From: Adiantum capillus-veneris
Taxonomy: Eukaryota; Streptophyta; Polypodiopsida; Polypodiales; Pteridaceae
DNA: 64,000 nt
NCBI GenBank assembly: GCA_014529385.2
Contig: CM043969.1
Coordinates: 15,375,446-15,439,445 of the forward strand
Direction of reading: 5' to 3'
Part shown: positions 33,701 through 44,277 of the stretch, piece by piece
Layout: each line of letters opens with the position of its first letter
Numbering within the stretch: position 1 is the stretch's first letter
Program-made: the position numbers and the translations under genes
The notes under the pieces: model-generated
Told to the model about the DNA's origin: nothing
What the model saw: the letters and a program-made list of their open reading frames with translations, nothing else
The model's database searches: none

Positions 33701-35061
33701 TCCACAAATTTGACTACAAGTCCAAGTCTAGCAAGTGCGGATACAGACAAGAGATTCTTCTTGATCCCAGGTACATAAAGTGCATCAACAAGTGTGAAGG
33801 AACTGCCATTAGCAGCAGTGAGCACAATCTTTCCAACTCCCTGAACTGGATAAGAGGCGTTGTTGGCACAAGTGACTGAATTCCCATGAGGGATAGACTC
33901 GAGAGAGGTAAACAATTCACGATGTGAGGTAATGTGCTTTGTAGCACCACTGTCGAAATACCACACATGTGAATCTGCAGCAACTGACAAGCATGCATCA
34001 TGGACAGCAGGATTGTAAGTGCACTCTGCGCTAAAAGCCCATTCTGCATCAACATCAGCATCACAATCTCCTTTCACAGAAGACTCAACAATGGCTGCAT
34101 TTGTAGTGGAACCAGCATTTGCAGTGGAACCACCCTCTTTCTTCTTAGCCTCTTTGGCCTTCAACTTAGGACACGACTTGATCAAGTGATCATTGGCTTT
34201 ACAATAATGGCAACGCATCTTCTTTTTGCCCTTATCACCAGAATTTCCAGACGAAGTGCTGCCACCAGAAGCATTAGGAACAGGATTTTTGCCACTCGCA
34301 GCAGAACCATAAGAAGTGGCTGCATTACTATTACCACCCTTTCTTTGAGAAGCAATAAAAGCCTGTTCAATTGCACGCTGCCTAGTCCTGTTTTTTCTAG
34401 AAAGTGACTCTTGCAACAGCAATGTGCATAATGCATCAAACTTGACAGCTTCAGGATTTCCTTGGGTCATGAGTCTCCAAGTACTAGCAAAAGTCTGGTA
34501 GGAATCTGGTAAGGCATCAAGAACAGTCTGCACAAGGGAACTGTCCGAAATGACTTCACCTGCAGAAATGAGTTGCTCATTGATATCCTTGACACTAGCA
34601 AGGAAAGTGTCCATATCATCTTCCTCATGCATAATCTTCGACTCTAGCTCTTTACGCAGCAAAGCAATTTTAGCCTCATTGCGGCTTGCATAAAGACCTG
34701 ATAGAATATCCCAAGCCTGTTTTGCAGATTTTGCTGAACGGATGTGAGGAATAATGGTGCGCTTCACAGACAACGCAATCAATGCATGAGCCTGCGCATC
34801 CTTAACATCCCAACGAGCTTGTTCTGCCGTAGGCAAAACAACTCTAACAGCTGCAATCCTTGCAGCAAGACCTGCAACATCCTCAACATCGCCTACATCT
34901 TCAGAACCAGGACGTACATCAATGCCCTGCACAATGTTCCAGACACCTTTTGACACAAGAACATGTTGCATCATATAAGCCCACATAGGGTAGTTGTCCC
35001 CATCCAACCTGTCCTCAGCAGCAAACATCTTGAACACATCTGTGTTGTTGTTGTCAGCCAT
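30775..35061 (-). CDS. gag-pol: Ty1/copia Gag-Pol polyprotein, intact
   Basis: A single 1428-codon frame encodes all functions for copying and integration. I start it at 35061 (MADNNNTDVFKMF) because the older copy at 27803 starts there; the frame is open 20 codons further upstream. Counting from that upstream ATG, the order is Gag with CCHC knuckle CHYCKANDHLIKSC (304-317), protease FDSGATKHIT (D390), GAG-pre-integrase with LWHARFGHLN...CEGCILGK (526-570), integrase triad D593 (HSDVCGP), D656 (RSDRGGEY) and E692 (NGVAERKNR), RT with YVDD at 1131-1134, and RNase H with LDSDWAG (1297), SSCEAEY (1340) and YTDSQS (1374). The motif usually written LADxFTK reads LANLFTK. No stops or frameshifts were found, so it may be autonomous. 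Confidence 0.97.
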   Translation of the reverse strand: MADNNNTDVFKMFAAEDRLDGDNYPMWAYMMQHVLVSKGVWNIVQGIDVRPGSEDVGDVEDVAGLAARIAAVRVVLPTAEQARWDVKDAQAHALIALSVKRTIIPHIRSAKSAKQAWDILSGLYASRNEAKIALLRKELESKIMHEEDDMDTFLASVKDINEQLISAGEVISDSSLVQTVLDALPDSYQTFASTWRLMTQGNPEAVKFDALCTLLLQESLSRKNRTRQRAIEQAFIASQRKGGNSNAATSYGSAASGKNPVPNASGGSTSSGNSGDKGKKKMRCHYCKANDHLIKSCPKLKAKEAKKKEGGSTANAGSTTNAAIVESSVKGDCDADVDAEWAFSAECTYNPAVHDACLSVAADSHVWYFDSGATKHITSHRELFTSLESIPHGNSVTCANNASYPVQGVGKIVLTAANGSSFTLVDALYVPGIKKNLLSVSALARLGLVVKFVDDRCTVHDLSFGDEIVASGILCHGLYKLTLYDKCGQNFANAVADSRAISDAKLWHARFGHLNFASLLRLQKSDMVASLPPLEAPVKHVCEGCILGKMQRSKFPKDGSVRATCRLQLVHSDVCGPMQTPSLGNYLYFVTFIDDYSRHAWVFPLKAKSEVFMCFKQFLAMAENVSKCTMGTLRSDRGGEYMSHEFNAFLASRGIKHQCTVPYTPQKNGVAERKNRSLTEMARCMVKSQAFPHSFWLEAIMCATYVLNRCPTKALQSITPYEAWHDRKPSIEHMRVFGCLAYALVPQVQRRKLDDKTVKCIFVGYSVESKGYRLYHPQKKHILVSRDVVFVEDSVQPLLSCTRDSNVSSQDIYDTLLPLFSGGNTNVSSNEANVQPMGVSENVLEQPITDADVHDVLDEERAENEQARGMPKWLVHTLRDSKLDAPLSSRTRSGSRHASYASDCYALAVSSLHDVEEPLSFDEAQNSENWIAAMKSEYDALIENDTWTLCDLPPGKKAIGTKWVYKLKRKPDGEIDRHKARLVAKGYAQQKGIDYEETFAPTCRMTTVRFLCALAAHFGWDVHESDIVTAFLNGDIFEEVYVTQPRGFVIKGQEDKVCKCKKALYGLEQSPRAWYEKADTHLVKRGFRNSPTESTLYVKREDDVFLIVVLYVDDLLITGPNERHIAEFKADLNATFKMKDLGLLHHYLGIQFKQCDGGIALCQKSYIETLLCKFGLEDCKPIATPMETGLKLSLHDAGDPADVTLYQTAVGCLIYVCNTRPDIQFAVSQVSRFMHSPGSKHWQAVKRIFRYLSGTLHLGLFYPKGGSLPPDLHAFLDSDWAGCFDTRVSTSGFCFMLGSSCISWLSKKQPTVATSSCEAEYRAVFTGTVECVWLRRLMADLGVGQDTANTIYTDSQSTLAVARNPVFHARTKHIEVHYHYVRERLSAGEISLAYVPTQDNLANLFTKALSREKLEAFRKALGLLPFVD

Positions 35062-35409
35062 GGTAAATGCTGCACCTGATGTGAAAATTGCCCGAAAATA
35101 GGAGAAATGGAGCGGGAACAACTTGTGCTATATAGCACAAACCGTAGAAGACTATAAGGCACCTGTTATGCAGAAAAAGGCACTGACAGAAAATCTGCAC
35201 AAAATGACAAAATAGCCTGTGCAGTACTGCCTGTAGTGGAAACGGAGGCCGAAATGAGCCCAAATCAAAATTCTGAGCAAACCAAGCTCTTCGAGTTCTC
35301 CCAAAAAAATTGTCGACCTGCGAACGCTCGCCAAAGCTCACTGAAATCGGAGAAAGTGAGCAGGCGTGTGCTGGAGCAGCTGGCGACTAAGCCCGGGAGG
35401 ACGTGACCT

Positions 35410-35421
35410 GCTCTGATACCA
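35410..35421 (-). other. Primer-binding site (tRNA-Met)
   Basis: On the - strand TGGTATCAGAGC follows the 5' LTR end (…CCAACA) after two bases. It is complementary to the tRNA-Met 3' end. Confidence 0.92.
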
Positions 35422-35423
35422 AT

Positions 35424-35650
35424 TGTTGGAATTAGGGTTGCAGAGAAACACACACAGCTTGGAGAAGACGAAGGAAGCTCAAGGCACACAATAGAGAGTG
35501 TTTTACTTAGTGTGCAATGGAAAGATAGATAGCCCTAGAGTGATGGGCGTATATACAATGCACGGGGGGAAAAACCTCCTAAAGAGGGAAAAAATGCCCC
35601 GGCGGTCCTAGTGTGTTCACACACATCACTACCACATGTATATGGTAACA
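35424..35650 (-). repeat. 5' LTR of the intact copia element
   Basis: This 227-bp LTR has TG...CA ends and is flanked outside by ATGTT, the target duplication. On the - strand it contains TGTATATACG near 35547-35556, a plausible TATA region for the element promoter. Confidence 0.95.
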
Positions 35651-37347
35651 ATGTTGTTGTATTTACCATGTGAATATTTCATATTTGAAGGAGGTTGTCA
35701 ATCATATGCGTAGTCAAGAATTTGGAATGCATGGTGGGTTGTGCAAATGTGCATGCGTTGTGTGCAATGATTCATCAACATGTGTTGCTACAAAATACAG
35801 TGTGAAGAGAATTTCAAAGCTTATAGATTCTCTATTGTGTCCCAAGCAAGCTGGCTCTACCTATCATGGTCTAAAATTCCACATGGGTCAATGTACAAAA
35901 TGTGGGGCAGAGAAATTTGTATGCTGTCCACAAAAGCTGCTAAGGATGCAAGAACCATCAAAGTCAAAGTATTTAAGGATGTGGAAACAGGCAAATGTAA
36001 AGGTGGAAAGAATAAGAAAAGGAAGAAATTTATATGCGAGGAGATGATCACTATTGATTTGCTACATGTATTCAAAAAAGATCTCCAATTTCTCATCAAA
36101 CATGACTTTGTGAATCAATGGCAGGCTGAATAGTTCAAAGCATGCATCACGCATTTTCCTGAAGATGTTGTTGTATCTGTGGTGGATATTGCTGAGAATT
36201 ATTCATTCAAGGAGCAGAATGAGATCCAATTGATGCATTTGTATTCGATTTAGGTCACCATTTTTGTACACAATACCTACTATCATGTTGGACCTGAGAT
36301 AAAAAAGACTTTGCACTTTTTCATTTCTCATAAAATCACGACACTTTATTTGTCCAACACTGCTTTATGCTACATTGGCAATAAATAAGAGATAGAGGCT
36401 TGGATGTTAGCCAGCACTAGGTTTGGTCAGATGGGACATCATCACAGTTCAAGGCAAAAAGGCCTTTCTATTTTGTTGGTAGATATGCTGCTTTGACAGG
36501 GAAAGTGATGGTGTGGAACTTCTTTGAAAGTGGCCACGGAAAAGGAGAACATGATGGGGCAGGAGCAGTTGTGAAAAGGGCACTTACACACGAGCAACTA
36601 AAGAGCAATGGAGCAATGCTCAAATGTGCAACTGATGTTGTGCAATATCTTCCCCACCATTTGTCCGATGGGTCCATTGCTCACTACCCTTCCAAGCATA
36701 GGCAGGTAGAGCATGTGTTTTGGGAAGTCAAGCTTGGAGAAATGTCTTGGGAGAACAGATGGGATTGTGAAGCTATCCCTAATGCACGCTCCATACATTC
36801 TGTTCGGGGCTTCAAACAAGATGGCTCCTCCATCGCATGCAGGCAGCTATCTTGCTATTGTAGTGCATGCATGCACAACCAGTGGAAGGATTGCAGCAAC
36901 AAAACACACGTGTCTAGCTGGAGTTTCCACAAAATCACTGAAAGTGATGGTGGAAATAGTGATGACAAATCTGAGCAGCCTATCTATGAAGGGCACTATG
37001 AAGCATTGAGTGATGTTATTCAGCTAGGTGAAAACCTTGCTATCAATGCCAAGGAGGGGAATGAAGAAGGTGTCGACTTTTACTTGATCAAGTGCACAAG
37101 CACATTGGAGAATATCAAAGCACGCGACGGCGATAGTTGGGGCAATGTATTTGAAGCAGGGTCGCACATTTTGAAAGGCCTCTATTATAAGCAGGTTGCC
37201 GATTATTGTTACAAGCTTTTGGATAGAAACATAGTCTTCATGTACTCCCGTCTTGTCAGGTGTATAAAAATCCCACTGACAATAGTCCAGGGTGCTAGGG
37301 GATTGTATACGATCTCGTCGGAGGTCTTTTGCATCAGTATACAATAG

Positions 37348-37866
37348 TATGCCATGGGAGATGTAATTTTAATCGTCTGGTTTTTATATGAGAAAACAAG
37401 TCTTGTCATTCTATTCATATGGTCTAAATGCGTTGCTAGTCAGTTATGCAGGGTTAACAGGTACAATTTTTTACCATTCGCTACCAAATCTACAAGTAGT
37501 TTGTCTTATTTCTATCAATACAACTCTCATGGCACCAAAACATGGAAATTGAGCAAATCCTAAACAGATGATATTTATGAACTTAAGACCGGAACTTAAT
37601 AAGCTTTGCACGAAAGTAAACAGTGCAATGTCACGTAAAGCCAAATTTTGTATAATGTACTCAACAAAAGAGTGGGACTTAATAACCTTCTCAGGAAAAA
37701 AACAGTACATGGTCGCTTTGAGCGATGAATTATATTACAGATTTTTGCAATGAGCAAGAACCATCAAAAAGTATGGTGTTACAAATTGGATGACCAGAGG
37801 GGATTCTCTAAATCTACACAGAAGCTACATCCACTAGCTGCTACAAAAAGCAAGCTGTCCAAACAT
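37348..37866. other. Convergent intergenic stretch
   Basis: This lies between the 3' ends of the transposase-like (+) and NIF-like (-) pseudogenes. A 61-codon + strand frame at 37568-37753 (KFCIMYSTKEWDLITFSG) is readable, but I cannot assign it or show that it is expressed. Confidence 0.4.
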
Positions 37867-40390
37867 CAGAGACAATCCACCAATGTGCCCAAGCCTGTCT
37901 CTCCAGGCCGTTTATAAAAAACCCTATCCCACACCACCTTGTAGGCCTCCTTTTGCTATGGGAAATTCCCCACTTTGTCAGATGCCTCCCGCTGAATCTC
38001 CTCAAAGGTCTTCTTTTCAATTTTGCCCCATCTAAGATGGTGGCAACACTCTAGGATTCTCTGTCCATGCAACTCTTTAAGATCCTTAACAATCAAGTCC
38101 TCTTTACTACCCCAGGTGCCAAACACATCGCCTCCTTCGATAACAAATTGCGTTCTATCCCCTGCCTTCAGGTACTTGTATAGCCATGGGGCAAGCTTAT
38201 GTGCAAGGAATGGACTTCAAGGTGTACCGTTAGACGAGCCAAACGCTGGCACAATGCAGCAATTGCCAAGAAAATTAAATATACACTAGTACAAACTATC
38301 ATAACTAGTAGCGTATTGTGTGGACCAGACTGACCATTACACCTGTTCTAGAAATAATTGAGGTGCTTGAAGAAAATGGGTTTTTTGCCCTTGATTTTGT
38401 GATTATGAAGCACATCATAGGAAGTCTGTGCAATGAACCCTGCTATGAGTCCTTGTAAACCTGGAAAGCAATCACGAAAATTCTTTACAACATTATGTTC
38501 CATGCCTGAGCTCCAAATGAAGACATTGAAATGCGTTGCTGCCCATAATAAAAACTACCTTGCATCAGGCCTCACAAGGAAGTATATCCTTCTTGGCCTC
38601 TCCTCCACTACCTGGTCATATTGTAGATTCCATGTAGGGAAAAACATATCTTCTTCCAGATCCACTTTATGAATCAAAAGACCATTCATATCCAAAATAA
38701 GAGCCCGAGGATCATTTTGCGCACTTTCTGGGACAACATGATAATCCTCCTTAGCTGATGCAAGCATCCTGCTCGGATCGTTGCAATTTGGGAAAGCCCA
38801 TGAACATGAGCTGGATGCATACACATGTGCCAACCTGATGTGGTACATCCGCTTGAGCGCCATGTACCGTCTCCACCTTTTAAACAGGGAATCTATCACA
38901 AGTTTTTTTGGCCTTGACTTGGGCTTCGTTTCTGACGGTGGGCATACTACTAGCATCAACATCAATTCCTTATGAATTACTGCATACACAAGATTGTCTA
39001 CATAAGTTGACCAATTGCGAGGAAAAACAACAAAATATTTGCAAAACTAGCTTGGAATAGCATTCATATTATGTCCTTGAAACAGAATAGTTTACAAAGA
39101 TGCATCAAGGGACAATAGACCAGCACCATGATCTTGGCTGATGGTATTAGGGTGATCAGCCAAAGGGCTTGCTTGATGAACTTGTTGTGGAGTAGGCACA
39201 CTGCCATCAACACTACCATCAACGCTCACATGATGAGCAAGGACTTTAGTGTGTAGGCTTGCATCAACTGTATCAGGAGCAGGCACGGTACCATCAATGC
39301 TCACACGATGAACAGGGAATTCACTGTTTAGGCTTGCATCAGCAAGTGTATCAGGAGCAGGGTCTTCAACACCAACCATTGTTAGGTCAATTACCCGAGG
39401 CAGAGTAGGGGCTTCTCTAGCATCCTTTGCATGCCTTTCTATTTCAACATCTGGGCAAGGGATTTCACCACCACTCCTAACATCTGGAGGAGTTTTGCTG
39501 AACAGAGTTTTCTTCATCCTCTTGGATGGTGGCTTTGCTGACCCTTGCCTCTTTCTTTTAGCTTATGCCAAAATGTTCTCCAGAGTGTCTCCACAATCTT
39601 TATTGTTGATAGGAGATTCTGCATGTTGCTATGCCATCAATAAGTGCTCCACAAAGACAAAAAAACTCAACCGTGTAAGTGGGCTGACACTAAATTTACT
39701 AAGGTACACCTTTCTGCATCAATGTATCGCTATTTGTATCTTCATCGTCGTCAGCTCCGTGTGCAATTACAGACCTTCATGTCGACCTCCTATACATCTT
39801 TGCCCATGCTTGCCACCTCTTGTAAGCTTTCCCTGTTTTACCTTGTCCTCTATGTCTCCAACAGTTGCCTCTGGAACATCATCAGGTGTCTCAGAGATCC
39901 CTGGAGCTGCAATGGAAGATGTGATTAAACTAGAAGTACCTTCAAAGCTACTTAATAGCTATCTAGAAGCTGGCTAATAACATAATATTAACTGTCTAAC
40001 AACTGTCATACACCACCTAAAACTCTGTAATACTTTGCCAACAACATGTAGCAATAGCACGGTTGGAGAGGTACACAACTTGAAACTTAGCAAGAAACTC
40101 TCGGACATCACCTTTACTTTGAAGACCATCTTTTGGACTTGTGGAGCAACTAGCAGCAACGTCACAAGTACTAATTTTTTCGATTACTGGTAGCTGTGAA
40201 TTCTTGAAGGGGCTGCAAGAAGACTTTGCTGGGGATTCTCCCCAACGATTAGACCCGGCTGTGAATCCTGCTGACTACATTGTATCTCCACCAGATGTCT
40301 TCCTTGACTGCATTGTATCTCCACTAGATGTCTTTGCTGGTGTGAACATATATGTAGTTGGAACACAATCAGCCAAGCAGTAAGTAAAAA
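37867..40390 (-). pseudogene. Decayed gene with FCP1/NIF-like HAD phosphatase domain
   Basis: It reads on the - strand in pieces separated by intron-like gaps: ~40080-40390 (SPKDGLQSKGDVREFL), an exon at ~39847-39908 bounded by GCAG and GTAAAA, ~39092-39630 (basic KPPSKRMKKTLF, then imperfect DASL..H.VS.DG repeats), ~38340-38989, and 37867-38260. The fourth piece has the HAD nucleotide-binding motif LILDMNGLLIH and, 40 residues on, LVRPDARQFLLWAATHF and FIWSSG. This is the layout of NLI-interacting-factor (FCP1-like) phosphatases; plant relatives use DVNGLL. The last piece (LAPWLYKYLKAGDRTQFV) is the usual C-terminal part. In-frame stops near 39570, 38343, 38220 and 37961 suggest loss of function. 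DMNG in place of DxDxT also questions catalysis. Confidence 0.6.
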
Positions 40391-40489
40391 AAAAAGTCAA
40401 ACTTTTCAACAAATTATTGGACAGCTTTTGGTTGTTAACAACTAGAAATACTTGCTGCATAGTGAACTAGAAAAGATTTACCACACACA

Positions 40490-42290
40490 GTCAACAGCTA
40501 TTATGGCTCTGATTAACAAGCATCAAGTAGCATTTTCCTGCTACTAGCTCTCTAAACCTAGCAAATGGCTATCACCCACTAGCTGGATAGAGCTATCTGT
40601 TAGGCATCTATTAATAACTAGTAAAAAGCTTTCTGAGAAGCAGTTAGAGCCTATCTTCTTGCAAGCTATTGAGCAGAAATTGGTTGTAAATAACTAGGCA
40701 ATACTGGTCACATAGTCAATAAGAGTATATACCACACAATCAACAACTAATGTGGAGCTATTTAACAAGCATAAAGTAGCTTTTACCAGCCAGTAGCTCT
40801 CTAAACCTAGCACGTAGCTATTACCCGCTAGATATGAAAAACAATAGCTACCCAATAGCTGGTTAATACCTACACAATAGGTAGCTATCACCCACTAGCT
40901 ATGAAAAACAATAGCTACCCAATAGCTGGTTAATACCTTCACAATAGCTACCTAATAGTTGGTTAAAATAGCTAAAAGCTCTCAAAACTTGGCAAATAGC
41001 TATTACCCACTAGTTGTGGAAGACAATGGCTTCTTAATAGCTGGTGAGATAGCTACTTCCAGCTAATAGCTCTCAAAACATTTCAAATAGCTATTACCCA
41101 ACCCAATAGCTATGGAAGACTAGCTACGTGATAGCTGGTTCTAAGCTATCTCTCAAGCAGTTATTGATAGCTGGCTAGATAGCTACTAGTAGTTGATAGC
41201 TCTCAAAACCAAGCAAATAGCTTTGACTTAATAGCTATGGCAGGCAATAGCTACCTAATAGCTAGTTATAAGCACTATCAAGGAGCTATTAATAACAACT
41301 TTAGATGGCTACTTCCAGCTAATAGCTCTCCAAAATTAGCAAAAAGCTATTACCCACTAGCCGTGGAAGACACTAGCTGTGATCAATAGCTACTTCCAGC
41401 TAATAGCTCTCCAACCTTGCAAAATAGCTATCACCCACTAGCTAACTCATAGCTGATTAAAAGCTCTATCACACAACTATTAATAATAGGTCAAATAGGT
41501 AATTCCATCTAATAGGACATCACCCACTAACTATGATAGACGATAGCTATCTAATAGCTGGTCAAAAGTTGTCTGAGACGCAACTTTAGCCAAGTTTGGG
41601 TCTATAATATCTACTTGCAAGCTATTAAACAACTATTTCTTGTTGCTAACTAGAAATAGTGGTCACATGGTGATTGAGTGTGTATATCTACACACTGTCA
41701 ATAGCTATTGTACAGCTACGAAATTCAATAGCTACCTCATAGCTCGTCAAAAGCTTCGGGACCAAGAGATATGTAATAGCTAGCACCCAGCTATTATAGG
41801 TCTATTAAATTCTAATAGCTAGGAATACTGGCCACTAGTGAATGAGAAAGTATTTACTCACACAATTAACAACTATTGTGGAGCTATTTAACAAGAGCCA
41901 GGTAGCTATTACCAGCTATTAGCTCTCTCTAAACCTAGCAGATAGCTATCACCCACTACCTATGGAAGCCATTGGCAAACTAATAGCTAGTTTAAAGCTG
42001 TATCTAATAGATTTTTAAAATCTTGTGATAAGCAACTATTGGTAATTGGACAGTGAGTTGTATTAGTAGCCAATAGCTATCAAATAGCTAACTCATAGTT
42101 GTACCTAATATACCTATTGGTTACTAGTACAACTTACTACTAATTACAAGCTATTTGACAACTTATCACTAATTACAAGCTATTGACAACTATTGGTTAC
42201 TAATATAATTTACTACTGATACAGCTATTTGACAGCTATTGGGTACTAATAGAGATTACTACTAATACTTTTGGTTAATAATACAACTTT
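40490..42290. repeat. ATAGCTAT-rich palindromic repeat tract, right
   Basis: About 1.8 kb consists of diverged units such as AATAGCTATTACCCACTAG and AATAGCTACCTAATAGCTGG. The common word AAATAGCTATCACCCACTAG is close to the reverse complement of the left-tract word CTAGTGATTGCTATTT, so the two tracts are inverse in sense. No open frame is kept. It separates the RING-like pseudogene from the NIF-like pseudogene, both on the - strand, so it could be a large intron or an intergenic spacer. Confidence 0.85.
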
Positions 42291-43660
42291 TCCTTCATTT
42301 GGAGCTTGAGTAACCAGAATTGGGAACATACCTATTGGAGTAACTTTTTCTTTTGCCACGGACGTTGTCTCTGCACCAAACATCTTCTTCACCGAAGCAG
42401 GGATCTCTATGCCGCATACTGGTGCCAAGAAGAAATCACTCAGCATGGACAAAGTTGAAAAACAAAAATTGTGGTAGGGGTGTTGGAATGGTAGCATGCA
42501 AACACCCACCAGTATTTTATCCTGAAGTTCCAACCCACAGGCTGTGCACGGCTCGTCAATAAATTTAACGCCTCGATGTACATTTGGCATGATTGGAGGT
42601 GATGAAGAGAATACAGGTGCTTTGCCCTGCTGCAATTGTAAAATTGCACTACCAACAAAAGCCTCCTGATTTTTGAGTCTCGCCAAGAGCACATTCTTTT
42701 TTTGCAGCCTCTCCTGTATCGGACAAAAAAATTCAGCAAAACTATTCAAACACAAAATAAGAGGAAAGACAGTATCTTCTTCGTGTTCGCAAATCAACCT
42801 GTATGGCTGCAACATCGTTGTTTTCAGACATGCCATCCTGTGCGACACCAAGAACATTGAGAACTTGCAAGTTACCACTGATCATAGCTTGCAAAGTCAT
42901 CACCCTCTCCAACGGCACATTGCCACTAGCCTCAAGCATGGCTAATTCTTCTCGTGCTTCCCGTAACTGTTTAAATAAAATGTCTGCCTTTGATTGAACC
43001 TACACTTCCACTTGTGCTTGCTGTATTTCTTTAGAGATCTACCCTATTTCACTCTCAAGATGCCTAAATTTAGCTTGTACATCAAACCGCATGACTTGTG
43101 CCAGCTCTACATCCCGACTATTTAACGTATCCACACTCGCCTTTGATGACTAAGCTACCAAAACTGACTTGCACACTGTTTTCTCATCAGTCATGTGCGT
43201 CATTACTCTGGACATCTTGTTGGAGAGCCCTCTATTATGTGCCCCCAGTCGAGTAACTGAGTTCTCAGCCACAACAACCCAAGCTACTCAGTATTTGGAC
43301 TTGTTGAGAGACAAGTCCGCCCTCTGGCAATTTTCAAATGCAAATGCTTTGGAAAACCAGGCAGCACACTCACCGTTTATAGGTAACTCCTGGTAAACCA
43401 TCTGATACAGAATGATGAATTTATCATAAAGCTCTGACCGTATGGTTCGAAGCTTCACCTTCTGCCCTTTGGTTCGTAGCACCGTGAACACGAACAACTA
43501 GTCTTTCTCTGTAACATCCATAAAGTGTGGGTTCTCAACCCCGTCCAAGCTGAGGTTGTAGACTTCATGGAAGTCTTGTCTTGACATGCAAAGTTTGGTA
43601 TGCTGGATTCTAGTAAATGGAGGTGGGTTCCACCTGAAATATATATATAAAACCAGTTTT
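42246..43660 (-). pseudogene. Decayed gene with coiled coil and RING-like cluster
   Basis: On the - strand the reading runs from FHEVYNLSLDGVENPHFMDV (43590-43510) through a block ending NGECAAWFSKAFAFE, then a charged helix (FKQLREAREELAMLEASGN, near 42950) to the open frame ending at 42246. That frame contains CTACGLELQDKILVG...PFQHPYHNFCF...PVCGIEIP, a C-x2-C / H-x2-H...C / C arrangement like a RING-type zinc finger, although the second pair is incomplete. Stops near 43500, 43287, 43153, 43042 and 43002 break it. RING fingers usually mark E3 ubiquitin or SUMO ligases; whether this protein was one is unknown. It lies beyond the right repeat tract and may have been the 5' part of the NIF-like gene. 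Confidence 0.4.
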
Positions 43661-44277
43661 ATAATTAAATGACCCAACGGAATAACATTTTTAATCATCA
43701 TTTCACCACAAGAAGTAACTAATAACATACAAAATCTCCTAAGAGGAAGGATTTTTGCACCAATAACAAATCCTAATGCTGAAACAAGACTCTCTGTGTG
43801 TAGGTATGTGTGTGTGTTCATATCTATGTCCATGGAACAAAATGAGACTTAAAAAGAAACATACAATGGTCACGGTTGGGTGGTGAAGCTATTGGGACAT
43901 GAAGCACCTTGTAATGGTGACAGGGAAAAAAGAAAGCATAACATGTCCAATCAGAGGTGGCAACCTTGATACTAAGCAAGAGAGAACCTGAGAGACATGA
44001 TGCCCTGTTGCTGCGTGCCCTGCTGCTATTACTTCTAGCTTGAGACGAAGAGAAGCTACATGAATGTGCTCAGTGTGCTCAGCACCCACGCAAGTACAAG
44101 CTTCTGGGACCTCTCTCACACGTACGAGATTTGGTGTTTTTTTCGAGTATTTGTTGAATCCAAAAATTTCAAAGGCGCTAACAGCTAATGACATAGTTAT
44201 TAAGTGTCTATTAAAGAAGAGCTTTCAGCCCATAAAATTGTACCACCCAGTCATGCTTCCACCCACCTGTTTAGAAG

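Larger units (their letters stand above)
30473..35650 (-). mobile_element. Intact Ty1/copia retrotransposon
   Basis: The element is complete at 5178 bp. It has two 227-bp LTRs, a 5-bp target duplication ATGTT on both sides (30468-30472 and 35651-35655), a tRNA-Met primer-binding site, a polypurine tract and one uninterrupted Gag-Pol frame with all catalytic residues. The LTRs differ at two positions (near 30529/35480 and at the G/A run near 30617/35569), so the insertion is recent. It lies antisense inside the transposase-like pseudogene. Older relatives are at 25826-27209 and 27210-28158. Confidence 0.97.
30358..37347 (+). pseudogene. Transposase-like gene, decayed and split by a copia insertion
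   Basis: The left exon is 30358-30472 (AQLYQHFKDAKSDV..., after a TGCAG acceptor). The right part is 35651-37347. Removing the copia element and one ATGTT copy joins them in frame across a cysteine-rich ...LTCCCIYHV motif. The right part shows C/H-rich motifs (GGLCKCACVVCND, MGQCTKCG), then VSVVDIAENYSF at 36173, VWSDGTSSQFKAK at 36421 and FFESGHGKGEHDGAGAVVK at 36517. These three acidic blocks look like a DDE/D catalytic set. A C-terminal part (VFMYSRLVRCIKIPL) follows. From memory this is a widespread uncharacterised plant family that looks transposon-derived; I cannot name it. Stops at ~36130, 36252, 36331, 36382 and 36418 plus two frameshifts make it inactive. Confidence 0.65.

Noticed and set aside
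30775-35121. Start of Gag-Pol at 35121
   Set aside because: The 20 extra residues are absent from the sister copy, which starts at MADNN (27803).
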